A stretch of DNA of 20,737 bases. Source: Fusibacter_D sp033549245 (GTDB lineage: Bacteria > Bacillota > Clostridia > Peptostreptococcales > Acidaminobacteraceae). Below, piece after piece: positions 7,984 to 15,143 of this stretch; position 1 is the first letter of the stretch; every line of letters begins with the position of its first letter. Below the pieces are notes generated by a model. It searched no databases. It worked only from the letters and a program-made list of their open reading frames with translations, and had not been told where the DNA came from. Location of the stretch: assembly GCA_033549245.1 (NCBI GenBank), contig JAWSUW010000051.1, positions 1 to 20,737 on the forward strand, given 5' to 3'. A program made the position numbers and the translations under genes.

Positions 7984-8718
7984 ATGAGCAACATAGCAAT
8001 CTGGATAAAATACGACGGCACACATTACAGTGGTTGGCAAAGACAACCTAAACACAAAACAGTACAAGGAGTCATTGAAAAGAAACTTTCAAGAGTACTT
8101 GGTTCTGAAGTGGTGATCCATGGATCTGGAAGAACAGATTCAGGAGTGCATGCTTTGTCCCAATGTGCTTCGTTCACAGCTGATCTGATTATGCCAGAAG
8201 ATCGATTGAAGTATGCTCTTAATCGAGTTTTACCTGTAGACATTTTGGTTCATGAACTCAAAGTAATGCCTGATGATTTTCATGCGCGTTATAGCGCAAA
8301 AGGAAAGACCTACATCTACAAAGTCTACTTGGACGAGATTCGAGATCCGTTTAAAGATAACTATTATTATCATTATCCACATAAACTCGATTTGGATGCC
8401 ATTCAAGAGGGAATGAAGTTTTTTCTTGGAACTCATGATTTCAAGACATTTATGGCATCAGGTAGTGCCGTGAGCAATACGGTGAGGACCATACATTCTT
8501 TTGAGGTTGAGCAAGTCGGGAACACACTGGAGTTTACAATATCCGGAGACGGTTTTCTTTATAACATGGTCAGAATCATTATTGGAACACTATTTCAAGT
8601 CAGCAGAGGCAAAACAAGTCCAGATGAAATTCCGTTGATCATTGCAAATCAAGATCGTTCCGGAGCGAAATGGACTGCACCGCCAAATGGATTGTATTTG
8701 AAAGATGTTCATTATTAA
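7984..8718 (+). CDS. truA: tRNA pseudouridine(38-40) synthase TruA
   Basis: TruA converts uridines 38-40 of the tRNA anticodon stem-loop to pseudouridine. The 244-residue protein begins MSNIAIWIKYDGTHYSGWQRQ and carries the catalytic aspartate D52 in GSGRTDSGVHALSQ. Later family blocks are DDFHARYSAKGKTYIYKVY, HDFKTFMASGS and GDGFLYNMVRIIIGTL. I chose ATG 7984 over an in-frame GTG 15 bases upstream, because the extra residues (MWCCK) lie inside ecfT and the family starts at this methionine. It follows ecfT by one base, as in many Firmicutes. No hairpin terminator was seen directly after it; the next unit has its own promoter. Confidence 0.96.
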   Translation: MSNIAIWIKYDGTHYSGWQRQPKHKTVQGVIEKKLSRVLGSEVVIHGSGRTDSGVHALSQCASFTADLIMPEDRLKYALNRVLPVDILVHELKVMPDDFHARYSAKGKTYIYKVYLDEIRDPFKDNYYYHYPHKLDLDAIQEGMKFFLGTHDFKTFMASGSAVSNTVRTIHSFEVEQVGNTLEFTISGDGFLYNMVRIIIGTLFQVSRGKTSPDEIPLIIANQDRSGAKWTAPPNGLYLKDVHY

Positions 8719-8731
8719 TGCCAATAAAATG

Positions 8732-8760
8732 TTGACAGTTACTACATTATCATATAGAAT
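8732..8760 (+). promoter_or_regulatory. Sigma-A promoter of rplM-rpsI
   Basis: A perfect -35 box TTGACA (8732-8737) is separated by exactly 17 bases from TAGAAT (8755-8760), five of six matches to TATAAT. This is the best promoter in the window. The predicted start, near 8767, gives a leader of about 105 nt before rplM. Confidence 0.85.
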
Positions 8761-8766
8761 AGATTG

Positions 8767-8871
8767 TGGCTCGCAATGATTATTGCTGAGTGATTTTGAA
8801 AAAAATGATCAAAAAATCCTGCCCCGGGTTTTTGAGATAAACGGTGAAATAATATTTAAGGAGGTCACTAA
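8767..8871 (+). promoter_or_regulatory. Structured leader of rplM-rpsI, possible L13-type autoregulatory element
   Basis: The untranslated leader holds two hairpins. The first pairs CTCGCAAT (8770-8777) with ATTGCTGAG (8782-8790), with one bulged T. The second pairs AAAAATCC (8812-8819) with GGGTTTTT (8826-8833), eight pairs with one G-T around a six-base loop. The second hairpin puts its run of five T in the 3' arm, so it could act as an attenuator. An L13 leader family is known upstream of rplM in low-GC Firmicutes; I could not align this sequence to it, so identity with that family is inference. AAGGAGGT (8859-8866) is the rplM ribosome binding site. Confidence 0.4.
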
Positions 8872-9306
8872 ATGAAGTCTTACGTTGCAAAACCACTAGA
8901 GATTGAAAGAAAGTGGTACGTAGTTGATGCAGATGGAAAAACTTTAGGAAGATTAGCATCTGAAGTTGCTAAGATTTTGAGAGGTAAACATAAGCCAATT
9001 TTTACTCCGCATGTTGACACTGGAGATTTTGTCATAGTAGTAAATGCTGAAAAAGTAAAAGTTACAGGTAAGAAAATGGATCAAAAAATGTACAGATGGC
9101 ACACAGGTTATGTTGGTAACTTAAAAGAGAGAACTTTCAGAGAAATGAACCAAAGAAATCCTGAGAAGATTGTTGAACTTGCTATCAAAGGCATGTTGCC
9201 ACACAACGCTCTTGGAAGTCAAATGTACACAAAATTAAAAGTATACGCAGGTCCTGAGCATAAGCATGAAGCTCAAATGCCTGAAGTACTCGAAATTAAT
9301 CTGTAA
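8872..9306 (+). CDS. rplM: Ribosomal protein uL13
   Basis: uL13 is an early-assembling large-subunit protein that binds 23S rRNA. The 144-residue sequence has the N-terminal block RKWYVVDADGKTLGRLASEVAKILRGKHKPIFTPHVDTGD, then NAEKVKVTGKK, YRWHTGYVGNLKERTF and the conserved AIKGMLPHNALG. The C-terminus (HEAQMPEVLEINL) is normal. The gene is first in a two-gene unit with rpsI, separated by 13 bases. It is transcribed from the strong promoter 112 bases upstream of the last promoter base and is preceded by a structured leader. Length and sequence match the family. Confidence 0.98.
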   Translation: MKSYVAKPLEIERKWYVVDADGKTLGRLASEVAKILRGKHKPIFTPHVDTGDFVIVVNAEKVKVTGKKMDQKMYRWHTGYVGNLKERTFREMNQRNPEKIVELAIKGMLPHNALGSQMYTKLKVYAGPEHKHEAQMPEVLEINL

Positions 9307-9319
9307 GGGAGGGTAACTA

Positions 9320-9715
9320 ATGGCTAAATCAATGCAATATCAAGGTACTGGTAGAAGAAAAACTTCTGTCGCTAGAGTTAGATTACTTCCTGGTACAGGA
9401 AAGTTTATCGTTAATGGCAGAACAGTTGAAGAATTCTTCAATTTTGAAACATTAAGAAGAGAAGTACAGAGACCTTTAGGGTTAACTAATACCACTGGAA
9501 AATACGATGTAATCGTAAAAGTTGAAGGTGGCGGATACACTGGACAAGCTGGTGCGGTAAGACATGGTCTTTCAAGAGCACTTTTGCAAGTTGACGGTGA
9601 ATTCAGAGCGGTTCTCAAGGCAGCTGGTTTCTTGACTAGAGATTCAAGAATGAAGGAAAGAAAGAAATACGGTCTTAAGGCAGCGAGAAGAGCACCACAA
9701 TTCTCTAAGCGTTAA
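9320..9715 (+). CDS. rpsI: Ribosomal protein uS9
   Basis: uS9 is a small-subunit protein whose C-terminal tail touches the P-site tRNA anticodon loop. The 131-residue protein shows QYQGTGRRKTSVARVRLLPG near the start, IVNGRTVEEFF, the GGGYTGQAGAVRHGLSRALL block and the tail RDSRMKERKKYGLKAARRAPQFSKR. The final SKR is the universally conserved end that reaches the tRNA. A GGGAGG site precedes the ATG. A strong hairpin terminator begins 14 bases after the stop codon. Confidence 0.98.
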   Translation: MAKSMQYQGTGRRKTSVARVRLLPGTGKFIVNGRTVEEFFNFETLRREVQRPLGLTNTTGKYDVIVKVEGGGYTGQAGAVRHGLSRALLQVDGEFRAVLKAAGFLTRDSRMKERKKYGLKAARRAPQFSKR

Positions 9716-9729
9716 TTTGTTGATGAAGC

Positions 9730-9772
9730 AGTCCTCGTGGGTATATTTACCCATGAGGGCTTTTTATTTTTT
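9730..9772 (+). terminator. Strong intrinsic terminator after rpsI
   Basis: A 14-pair stem joins 9730-9743 (AGTCCTCGTGGGTA) to 9748-9761 (TACCCATGAGGGCT), with two G-T pairs and a four-base loop, followed by a T-rich tract (TTTTATTTTTT). It closes the rplM-rpsI unit. Confidence 0.92.
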
Positions 9773-9773
9773 G

Positions 9774-9782
9774 TGATATAAT
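9774..9782 (+). promoter_or_regulatory. Extended -10 promoter of the Memo-AMMECR1 gene
   Basis: TGATATAAT (9774-9782) is a perfect TATAAT with the TGN extension. No good -35 box lies 16-18 bases upstream, since that region is the rpsI terminator stem, which fits an extended -10 promoter. The predicted start, near 9789, leaves a leader of about 17 nt containing AGAGGTGA. Confidence 0.55.
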
Positions 9783-9805
9783 ATAAGAATTGAGAGGTGA
9801 TTATT

Positions 9806-11254
9806 ATGTCAAATTTGGCAAGTTTTCTGATGCCTCATGCACCTGTTTTTCTGGAGGCGATAGGGCAACATCAAATCCGTGCTGTAGAGAAGACCATTGA
9901 ATCCATGCATAAAATCGGTAAGACTATAAAAGAGCTGAAACCTGATATGATTGTATTCGTTTCACCTCATGGACCTGTGTTCTCCGATGCGATCGCAGTT
10001 TATGATTTAGAGTCGTATACGGGTGATTTTCATGCATTTGGAGAATTCGAACTGGAATATGAATTCAAGGTAGAATCAAAATTCTTAAAACTTTTATGTG
10101 AACTCAGCGATGAGCATGGACTGGATTATTATCCACTCAAAAAAAATCAATTCAAAGAATTCCATCATGATCCAAAACTAGATCACGGGGTTCTTGTACC
10201 AGCGCATTTTATTTATCAACATGTGGACAACATTCCTATGGTAGCTATGAGTTATGGTACATTCCCTTACCTCAGACTGATAAAAAATGGAAAATTATTA
10301 AAAACAGTATCAGATAAATTGGGACTAAATATTGTGGTGATAGCGAGCGGAGATATGTCACATGCGCTCAAAGATAGTGGTCCATATGCCTTTGATCCAA
10401 ATGGTCCTTGGTTTGATGCTCTGATGACCAAATTTATTGATGAGCAAAAACCTTGGGCGATTTTTACGGAATCGCTGGATAAAATTGAACATGCCAGAGA
10501 ATGTGGTCTCAGGTCTTTTGCTGTGATGCTTGGGGCACTTGAAGGTTCCAATTTCAATAGCAAGGTTTTGTCCTATGAAGGTCCATTTGGTGTAGGGTAT
10601 TTATGTGCCTCCTTCATAAAGGTGGATGATGGCGTGGATATGGATTGGTTGATCAAAATGGAGAATAAGCTTCAAGATCAATACGAAGCCCATATAAAGA
10701 AAGAACATTTTTTAGTCAAGTTTGCGAGATTAGTCGTAGAAGAAAGAGTTAAAGGCAGAGTACCACCAAAATTGAGTATTACAGATGAGTTCGTCAAGGT
10801 CAATAATAGATCTTTGAAATGGCCAGAGGACCATGGATTCTTAAAAACTAGAAGAGGGACTTTTGTTTCTATTAAGAATGAATCAGGTTTGAGAGGATGT
10901 ATTGGGACTATATTGCCAACACAAGATAATATCATTGATGAGATTTATAGAAATTCGATTGCCGCGGCAACAAAGGACTATAGATTTAATCCAATTGAAG
11001 CCGATGAACTTCAAAACCTTATCATTTCGGTCGATGTCTTATCGGAGCTTGAGGAAGTTGAAGATCAAGGCGAGTTGTCGCCAGACCGATATGGTGTAAT
11101 TGTATCTTCAAGAGGAAGACAAGGTGTTTTGCTTCCCAATCTTGAAAGCATAGAAACTGTTGATGAACAACTTAGGATAGCATGTAACAAAGGTGGATTT
11201 TCAGTGGATGAAATGGATAAAATCATGAGATTCACAGTGGATAGATTTAAATGA
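9806..11254 (+). CDS. Memo/LigB-type domain fused to AMMECR1 domain (AmmeMemoRadiSam system protein A/B type)
   Basis: This 482-residue cytoplasmic protein has two domains. Residues 1-275 resemble the class III extradiol dioxygenase (LigB)/Memo superfamily: PHAPVF with H11, VSPHGPVF with H55, LDHGVLVPAHF with H127 and H134, and SGDMSH with H186, the pattern of a metal-binding pocket. Residues 300-482 are an AMMECR1 domain with the hallmark LRGCIGTI (362-369), GTFVSIKNESGLRG, IAAATKDYRF and SSRGRQGVLLPN. In the AmmeMemoRadiSam set, AMMECR1, Memo and a radical SAM protein co-occur; here two of the three are fused and no radical SAM gene is in the window. The chemical reaction is not established. 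ATG 9806 is preferred over the in-frame GTG 9797, which lies inside the ribosome binding site AGAGGTGA. Confidence 0.88.
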   Translation: MSNLASFLMPHAPVFLEAIGQHQIRAVEKTIESMHKIGKTIKELKPDMIVFVSPHGPVFSDAIAVYDLESYTGDFHAFGEFELEYEFKVESKFLKLLCELSDEHGLDYYPLKKNQFKEFHHDPKLDHGVLVPAHFIYQHVDNIPMVAMSYGTFPYLRLIKNGKLLKTVSDKLGLNIVVIASGDMSHALKDSGPYAFDPNGPWFDALMTKFIDEQKPWAIFTESLDKIEHARECGLRSFAVMLGALEGSNFNSKVLSYEGPFGVGYLCASFIKVDDGVDMDWLIKMENKLQDQYEAHIKKEHFLVKFARLVVEERVKGRVPPKLSITDEFVKVNNRSLKWPEDHGFLKTRRGTFVSIKNESGLRGCIGTILPTQDNIIDEIYRNSIAAATKDYRFNPIEADELQNLIISVDVLSELEEVEDQGELSPDRYGVIVSSRGRQGVLLPNLESIETVDEQLRIACNKGGFSVDEMDKIMRFTVDRFK

Positions 11255-11257
11255 TAC

Positions 11258-11381
11258 TGGGGATAAAATGTGGAGAGTGTGTATAACGGCCACAAAGTAG
11301 TTTTATTCACGCTTAGTTAATGACAATTACCCACAAAGAATGGAAGATAACTTGATATGTTTGTGGATAACTTTATCAACA
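11258..11381. promoter_or_regulatory. Cluster of six DnaA-box-like sequences
   Basis: In the 143-base gap between the Memo-AMMECR1 gene and the GH18 gene I find six 9-mers matching the DnaA box TTWTNCACA exactly or with one mismatch. They are TGGGGATAA (11258-11266, - strand, one mismatch), TGTGTATAA (11278-11286, -, exact), TTATTCACG (11303-11311, +, one mismatch), TTACCCACA (11327-11335, +, one mismatch), TGTGGATAA (11362-11370, -, exact TTATCCACA) and TTATCAACA (11373-11381, +, one mismatch). The last two face each other two bases apart. No convincing sigma-A promoter or terminator is visible in the gap. DnaA-box clusters outside oriC are known in Bacillus subtilis. Confidence 0.6.
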
Positions 11382-11397
11382 GGTAGGAGAACAACAC

Positions 11398-13188
11398 ATG
11401 AAGAAGACATTTATAAGAATATTTTTTTTAGTACTGGCATTCGTTTTCATGGCTGCTGTCGTACTCAGTATCAATGTGGAGATGAACATAAAGATCAGAA
11501 GAAAAGCCAACGAGATCTTGCGTCCCTATGAGGTTGTCAGCATGCAACCTAAGGTCTATTTCATTGGTGATGAAGGTATTTATGAAGAACCCAATTCAAC
11601 GATTTTGATGGACCGTTATGACGAAGGAGAGAGAGCTTTTATCAGTCTATCATGGATTGTCTCTGAAGGGATCACATACCATGTGGATTATGATAATAAT
11701 CAAATCAATATAGTCTCTGACAAGCATTATGTTTCAATAGATTCCAATGGCAACATGAATGTGGATGATCAACAAACGGAGAACACCATCGAATGGTTTT
11801 TAGTGGACGACATCGCGTATATATCATATGATGATCTTTTGAAATCAGAACAGCTTGAATCCTTTGGGATCGCGCTGAGAGAAGTTACTGAAAATGGTAA
11901 TATTGTCTATGAGAATTTGTGGCATGATCGTAAAACGATTGAGATTGATGACGATGTATTTTTATTATCTGATGAGGAGAGATTGGCTGCTTATAACGAG
12001 AACAGATATGCACTCAACTTTTTGTATGATCTTAAGAATATATTCTTGAAAGAACCGGTTGTTCATGAACTTAAGAAAGAGACTGTAATCATAGAGCAGG
12101 TCAGTGATACCACCTTAAAAGTTGTCAGTGAAGATAATTATGTGGGATATATTGCAACGAGTGAAAATCAGGAGTTTGACGTTTTGACAAGTCCACGAAT
12201 TGTCAATGAAGACTCACTTTTCATATATGATGATCCGATCATATTGACCTGGGAAGCTGTGTACAGCTATAATCCAAATACTGAGAACATACTTCCAATG
12301 AAGGGGGTCAATGTTCTGTCTCCAACATGGTATGAACTCACGGATTCCAATGGTAATGTCAGTTCTAAAGTTTCAACTGATTATATTGGTTGGGCGGATT
12401 CCCAGAATATAGAACTATGGGTGCTTGTATCCAATGCATTCGATATTGATAGAACCCATGAGTTTTTGCATGATGCGAAAGCTAGAAAGCACTTTATCGA
12501 TTTTATGATCTCCGAAGCCAAAAGATATGGATTTGAGGGCATCAATATTGATTTTGAAAATGTTTATCTTGAAGATAAAGATGCGCTCACTCATTTTGTG
12601 AACGAATTTAAATGGCATACTAAGAATCATGGTATAGTACTATCAATGGATGTTACAATCATGGGAGGCAGTGACAATTGGTCGAAATGCTATGATCATG
12701 CCAAACTCGGAAAAATTGTTGATTTTATGATAGTGATGACTTATGATGAATATTGGGCTTCAAGCCCGGTAAGTGGTCCAGTGGCTTCGTACGATTGGGT
12801 ATATAAGCACACGCTTTTATTGACTGAAGTAGTCAAACCAGAGAAGTTGATTTTAGGGCTACCGACATATACGAGGGTATGGCGTGAAAGACCGTCTACG
12901 ACGGTTGCGAACGTTATGATTACAAAATCATCAGCAATCGGTATGGAAGCCCAAAACAATCTTATTGAGAAATATGAGTTGGTTCCAATCTGGGATGATG
13001 TGGATAAGCTGTATTACGCCACTTTTTTCGAGGAAGATGCCCTTGTCAAGATGTGGATTGAAAATGCAGAAACGCTTTCTATTAGATCCGACATAGTCAA
13101 TCAACTCGATTTGGCTGGTGTTGGGGTCTGGAGACGTGGTTATGAAACTCAGGATGTATGGGATGCGATATATGATGCGCTATACTAG
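11398..13188 (+). CDS. Membrane-anchored glycoside hydrolase family 18 protein (SleL/YaaH-like catalytic domain)
   Basis: This 596-residue protein probably faces the cell wall. Residues 5-26 are a hydrophobic anchor after MKK, with no clear signal-peptidase or lipobox site. Residues 50-180 look like a copper-amine-oxidase-N-type beta domain, and 218-265 may be an SH3-like domain (YVGYI). The GH18 barrel spans about 300-590. Its active-site motif EGINIDFE (380-387) keeps D385 and the acid E387, but has E and N where the canonical DxxDxDxE has its first two aspartates, a variation I recall from spore cortex-lytic SleL/YaaH enzymes. MTYDEYW (447-453) is the conserved second motif. The likely substrate is peptidoglycan or another GlcNAc polymer; no LysM domain is seen. 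The start has TAGGAG eight bases upstream. Confidence 0.85.
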   Translation: MKKTFIRIFFLVLAFVFMAAVVLSINVEMNIKIRRKANEILRPYEVVSMQPKVYFIGDEGIYEEPNSTILMDRYDEGERAFISLSWIVSEGITYHVDYDNNQINIVSDKHYVSIDSNGNMNVDDQQTENTIEWFLVDDIAYISYDDLLKSEQLESFGIALREVTENGNIVYENLWHDRKTIEIDDDVFLLSDEERLAAYNENRYALNFLYDLKNIFLKEPVVHELKKETVIIEQVSDTTLKVVSEDNYVGYIATSENQEFDVLTSPRIVNEDSLFIYDDPIILTWEAVYSYNPNTENILPMKGVNVLSPTWYELTDSNGNVSSKVSTDYIGWADSQNIELWVLVSNAFDIDRTHEFLHDAKARKHFIDFMISEAKRYGFEGINIDFENVYLEDKDALTHFVNEFKWHTKNHGIVLSMDVTIMGGSDNWSKCYDHAKLGKIVDFMIVMTYDEYWASSPVSGPVASYDWVYKHTLLLTEVVKPEKLILGLPTYTRVWRERPSTTVANVMITKSSAIGMEAQNNLIEKYELVPIWDDVDKLYYATFFEEDALVKMWIENAETLSIRSDIVNQLDLAGVGVWRRGYETQDVWDAIYDALY

Positions 13189-13199
13189 AGGTGGAGAAT

Positions 13200-13415
13200 A
13201 TGAGAGCATATGGCTTGTTATTTAACGGAAAAAGGATTTTTGCCTATTATGTACTGCTCATCATTGGTCTTGCAATGGTTTTTGGTGGAATCATCAGTTA
13301 CTATAGTCAGATCAACGGATTCAGAGCCACAATCAGTGACGATGAAATTATCGAACGCGCTCGCGACCTGGGTATGATTGAAATCAAAGAAAAATGGAAT
13401 GGTGAGGGAGAATAA
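13200..13415 (+). CDS. Small single-pass membrane protein of unknown function
   Basis: This 71-residue protein has one hydrophobic segment (about residues 14-36, IFAYYVLLIIGLAMVFGGIIS) followed by a short soluble tail with the motif SDDEIIERARDLGM (46-59). I recall similar tails in short clostridial proteins annotated as YceG/MltG-like, but the catalytic domain of MltG is absent, so that name would be misleading. ATG 13200 is preceded by GAGGTGG, which overlaps the GH18 stop region; an in-frame GTG at 13191 lies within that ribosome binding site and is rejected. It ends one base before the next gene, so the three genes form a tight unit. A role with the GH18 protein at the envelope is only a guess. 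Confidence 0.75.
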   Translation: MRAYGLLFNGKRIFAYYVLLIIGLAMVFGGIISYYSQINGFRATISDDEIIERARDLGMIEIKEKWNGEGE

Positions 13416-13416
13416 G

Positions 13417-15072
13417 ATGATTCGCGTCAATGAAATTAAATTCAAACTAGGCGAGCCTTTGGTTCATGCTGCAATAGTAAAGAAGTTATCGGTTAAGCTT
13501 AAAATAAAGAAAGAACAAATCATAAAATATAACATTATCAGAGAATCCATTGACGCCAGAAAAGACGTTGTTTTCTCCTATACTATTGATGTGGACTTGG
13601 CTGATGAGAAAGATTGCATCAAACGAGGGTTCAAACAGGCACCGCCGCCATTTTTGCCTGTAGAGAAGTCTTTGACAAATAAACAACTGAATGATTTGAA
13701 AGAAATACAAAGACCGATAGTGATCGGGTTTGGACCTGCGGGAATATTCGCCGCATTGCAATTTGCAAGGGCAGGTCTTAGACCGCTAGTTCTTGAACAG
13801 GGAGAGGATGTTGATTCAAGAACTCTTACTGTAGAAAAATTTTGGGAAACCAGTGAACTGAATATCCGGTCCAATGTACAGTTTGGAGAAGGCGGTGCGG
13901 GTACCTTTTCTGATGGGAAACTAACGACTAGAATAAAAGATCCCCGAATTGAAATGGTAATGGATGTACTCGTAAAAAATGGCGCTCCACAAAACATTAT
14001 CTATAAAAACAAACCACATATTGGAACAGATTTGCTCAAAAAGACAGTTAAGAACATCAGACTTGAAATAGAAGCACTTGGTGGAGAAATAAGGTTTGAT
14101 ACTGAAGTTATCGACCTATTGACATCAGAGATTGACCATTCGATCAAAGGGGTTGCCTGTTCAGACGGAACGACTTTTGAAAGCTCATATGTAGTCGCTG
14201 CAGTTGGACATAGTTCTAGAAAATTTTATGAGTTGTTAAAATCAAAAAATGCCACTATGGAAAGAAAACCGTTTGCTATAGGCCTGAGAATAGAACATCC
14301 TCAAGTCATCATCAACGCTTCACAATATGGAAACAATCATGTCCATGATGATTTGGGAGCAGCAGAATACAAATTGACATACAGGACATCCAAAGGAAGA
14401 AGTGTCTATTCGTTTTGCATGTGCCCAGGTGGAGAAGTTGTTGCTTCAGCATCTGAAGAAGGCAGACTCGTTGTCAATGGGATGAGCTACTACAAACGCG
14501 ACCTTTACAATGCCAATAGCGCACTTCTGGTTAACATCGACCCAAGTGACCTAGATGGAGACTCAGTACTTGAGGGAATTGAATTTCAAAGGCGTTTAGA
14601 GGAAATGGCTTACAAGGCCGGTGGTAGTGATTACAATGCACCATCGGAAACTGTCGCAAATTTTTGCGGTCAACATCAATCTTTAAGTGATGTTAAAACA
14701 ATATACGCTAAACTAGGTGTGGATTATGATCGTGCATTTGATGATATGAAGTCGACATACAAGCCTGGAGTGAAATCGGCGAATTTAAGCGAAGTGTTAC
14801 CTGACTTTGTTTTTGATGCCCTTGAAGAGGCTATTCCAAAATTCGGTCAGATGATCAAGGGCTTTAATGACCCTAGAGCGATATTGACAGGAGTTGAATC
14901 AAGAAGTTCTGCACCGGTTAGAATAGTGAGAGATTCAGAAACAATGAGGTCGCTATCGCATAAAGGATTGTACCCTAGCGGTGAAGGTGCAGGTTATTCT
15001 GGTGGAATAACATCATCAGCAGTTGATGGAATAAAGGTTGCAGAACAAATCATTATTGAGATGTTAAAGTAA
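13417..15072 (+). CDS. FAD-dependent dehydrogenase of the COG2509 type
   Basis: This 551-residue cytoplasmic flavoprotein has no experimentally fixed function that I know of. Residues 1-75 form a basic alpha/beta N-terminal domain. The FAD-binding Rossmann motif GFGPAGIFAAL starts at G104, with E127 at the end of the second strand (VLEQGE) as the ribose ligand. The family block FGEGGAGTFSDGKL lies at 156-169 and the C-terminal FAD contact at YPSGEGAGYSGGITSSAVDG. Further blocks are KNKPHIGTD and FCMCPGGEVV. It starts one base after the small membrane protein, with GAGGGAG six bases upstream of ATG 13417; an in-frame TTG at 13378 lies inside the upstream gene. No hairpin terminator was seen after the stop codon. 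Confidence 0.88.
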   Translation: MIRVNEIKFKLGEPLVHAAIVKKLSVKLKIKKEQIIKYNIIRESIDARKDVVFSYTIDVDLADEKDCIKRGFKQAPPPFLPVEKSLTNKQLNDLKEIQRPIVIGFGPAGIFAALQFARAGLRPLVLEQGEDVDSRTLTVEKFWETSELNIRSNVQFGEGGAGTFSDGKLTTRIKDPRIEMVMDVLVKNGAPQNIIYKNKPHIGTDLLKKTVKNIRLEIEALGGEIRFDTEVIDLLTSEIDHSIKGVACSDGTTFESSYVVAAVGHSSRKFYELLKSKNATMERKPFAIGLRIEHPQVIINASQYGNNHVHDDLGAAEYKLTYRTSKGRSVYSFCMCPGGEVVASASEEGRLVVNGMSYYKRDLYNANSALLVNIDPSDLDGDSVLEGIEFQRRLEEMAYKAGGSDYNAPSETVANFCGQHQSLSDVKTIYAKLGVDYDRAFDDMKSTYKPGVKSANLSEVLPDFVFDALEEAIPKFGQMIKGFNDPRAILTGVESRSSAPVRIVRDSETMRSLSHKGLYPSGEGAGYSGGITSSAVDGIKVAEQIIIEMLK

Positions 15073-15099
15073 TAACGATAGTATAAATTAATTTTTATA

Positions 15100-15128
15100 T
15101 TGCACTCCGTTCAAATTTCTGTTACAAT
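15100..15128 (+). promoter_or_regulatory. Candidate promoter of the NSS transporter gene
   Basis: TTGCAC (15100-15105) lies 17 bases before TACAAT (15123-15128), which is preceded by TG with the extended -10 spacing. The -35 is weak (three of six matches) but the -10 is good. The predicted start near 15135 gives a leader of about 125 nt, longer than needed. Confidence 0.5.
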
Positions 15129-15143
15129 TTGTTTAAATTTGAA
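15110..15143. repeat. Nine-base inverted repeat bracketing the -10 box
   Basis: TTCAAATTT (15110-15118) and AAATTTGAA (15135-15143) are perfect inverted copies 16 bases apart, centred on the -10 box of the transporter promoter. Only the right arm lies in the transcript, so a DNA operator is more likely than an RNA hairpin. The AT-rich background lowers the weight of the match. Confidence 0.45.

Noticed and set aside
8373..8381. Isolated exact DnaA box in truA (similar ones at 12999-13007 and 16964-16972)
   Set aside because: Single matches inside coding sequence are expected by chance in AT-rich DNA and show no clustering, so they are not annotated as sites.
11352..11380. Possible GH18 promoter TTGATA with TATCAA at 16 bases
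   Set aside because: The -10 is poor and the predicted start would fall about at the ribosome binding site. I could not support a promoter in this gap.
13378..13416. TTG start for the FAD dehydrogenase giving 13 extra residues
   Set aside because: The codons lie within the small membrane protein gene and ATG 13417 has GAGGGAG at good spacing.
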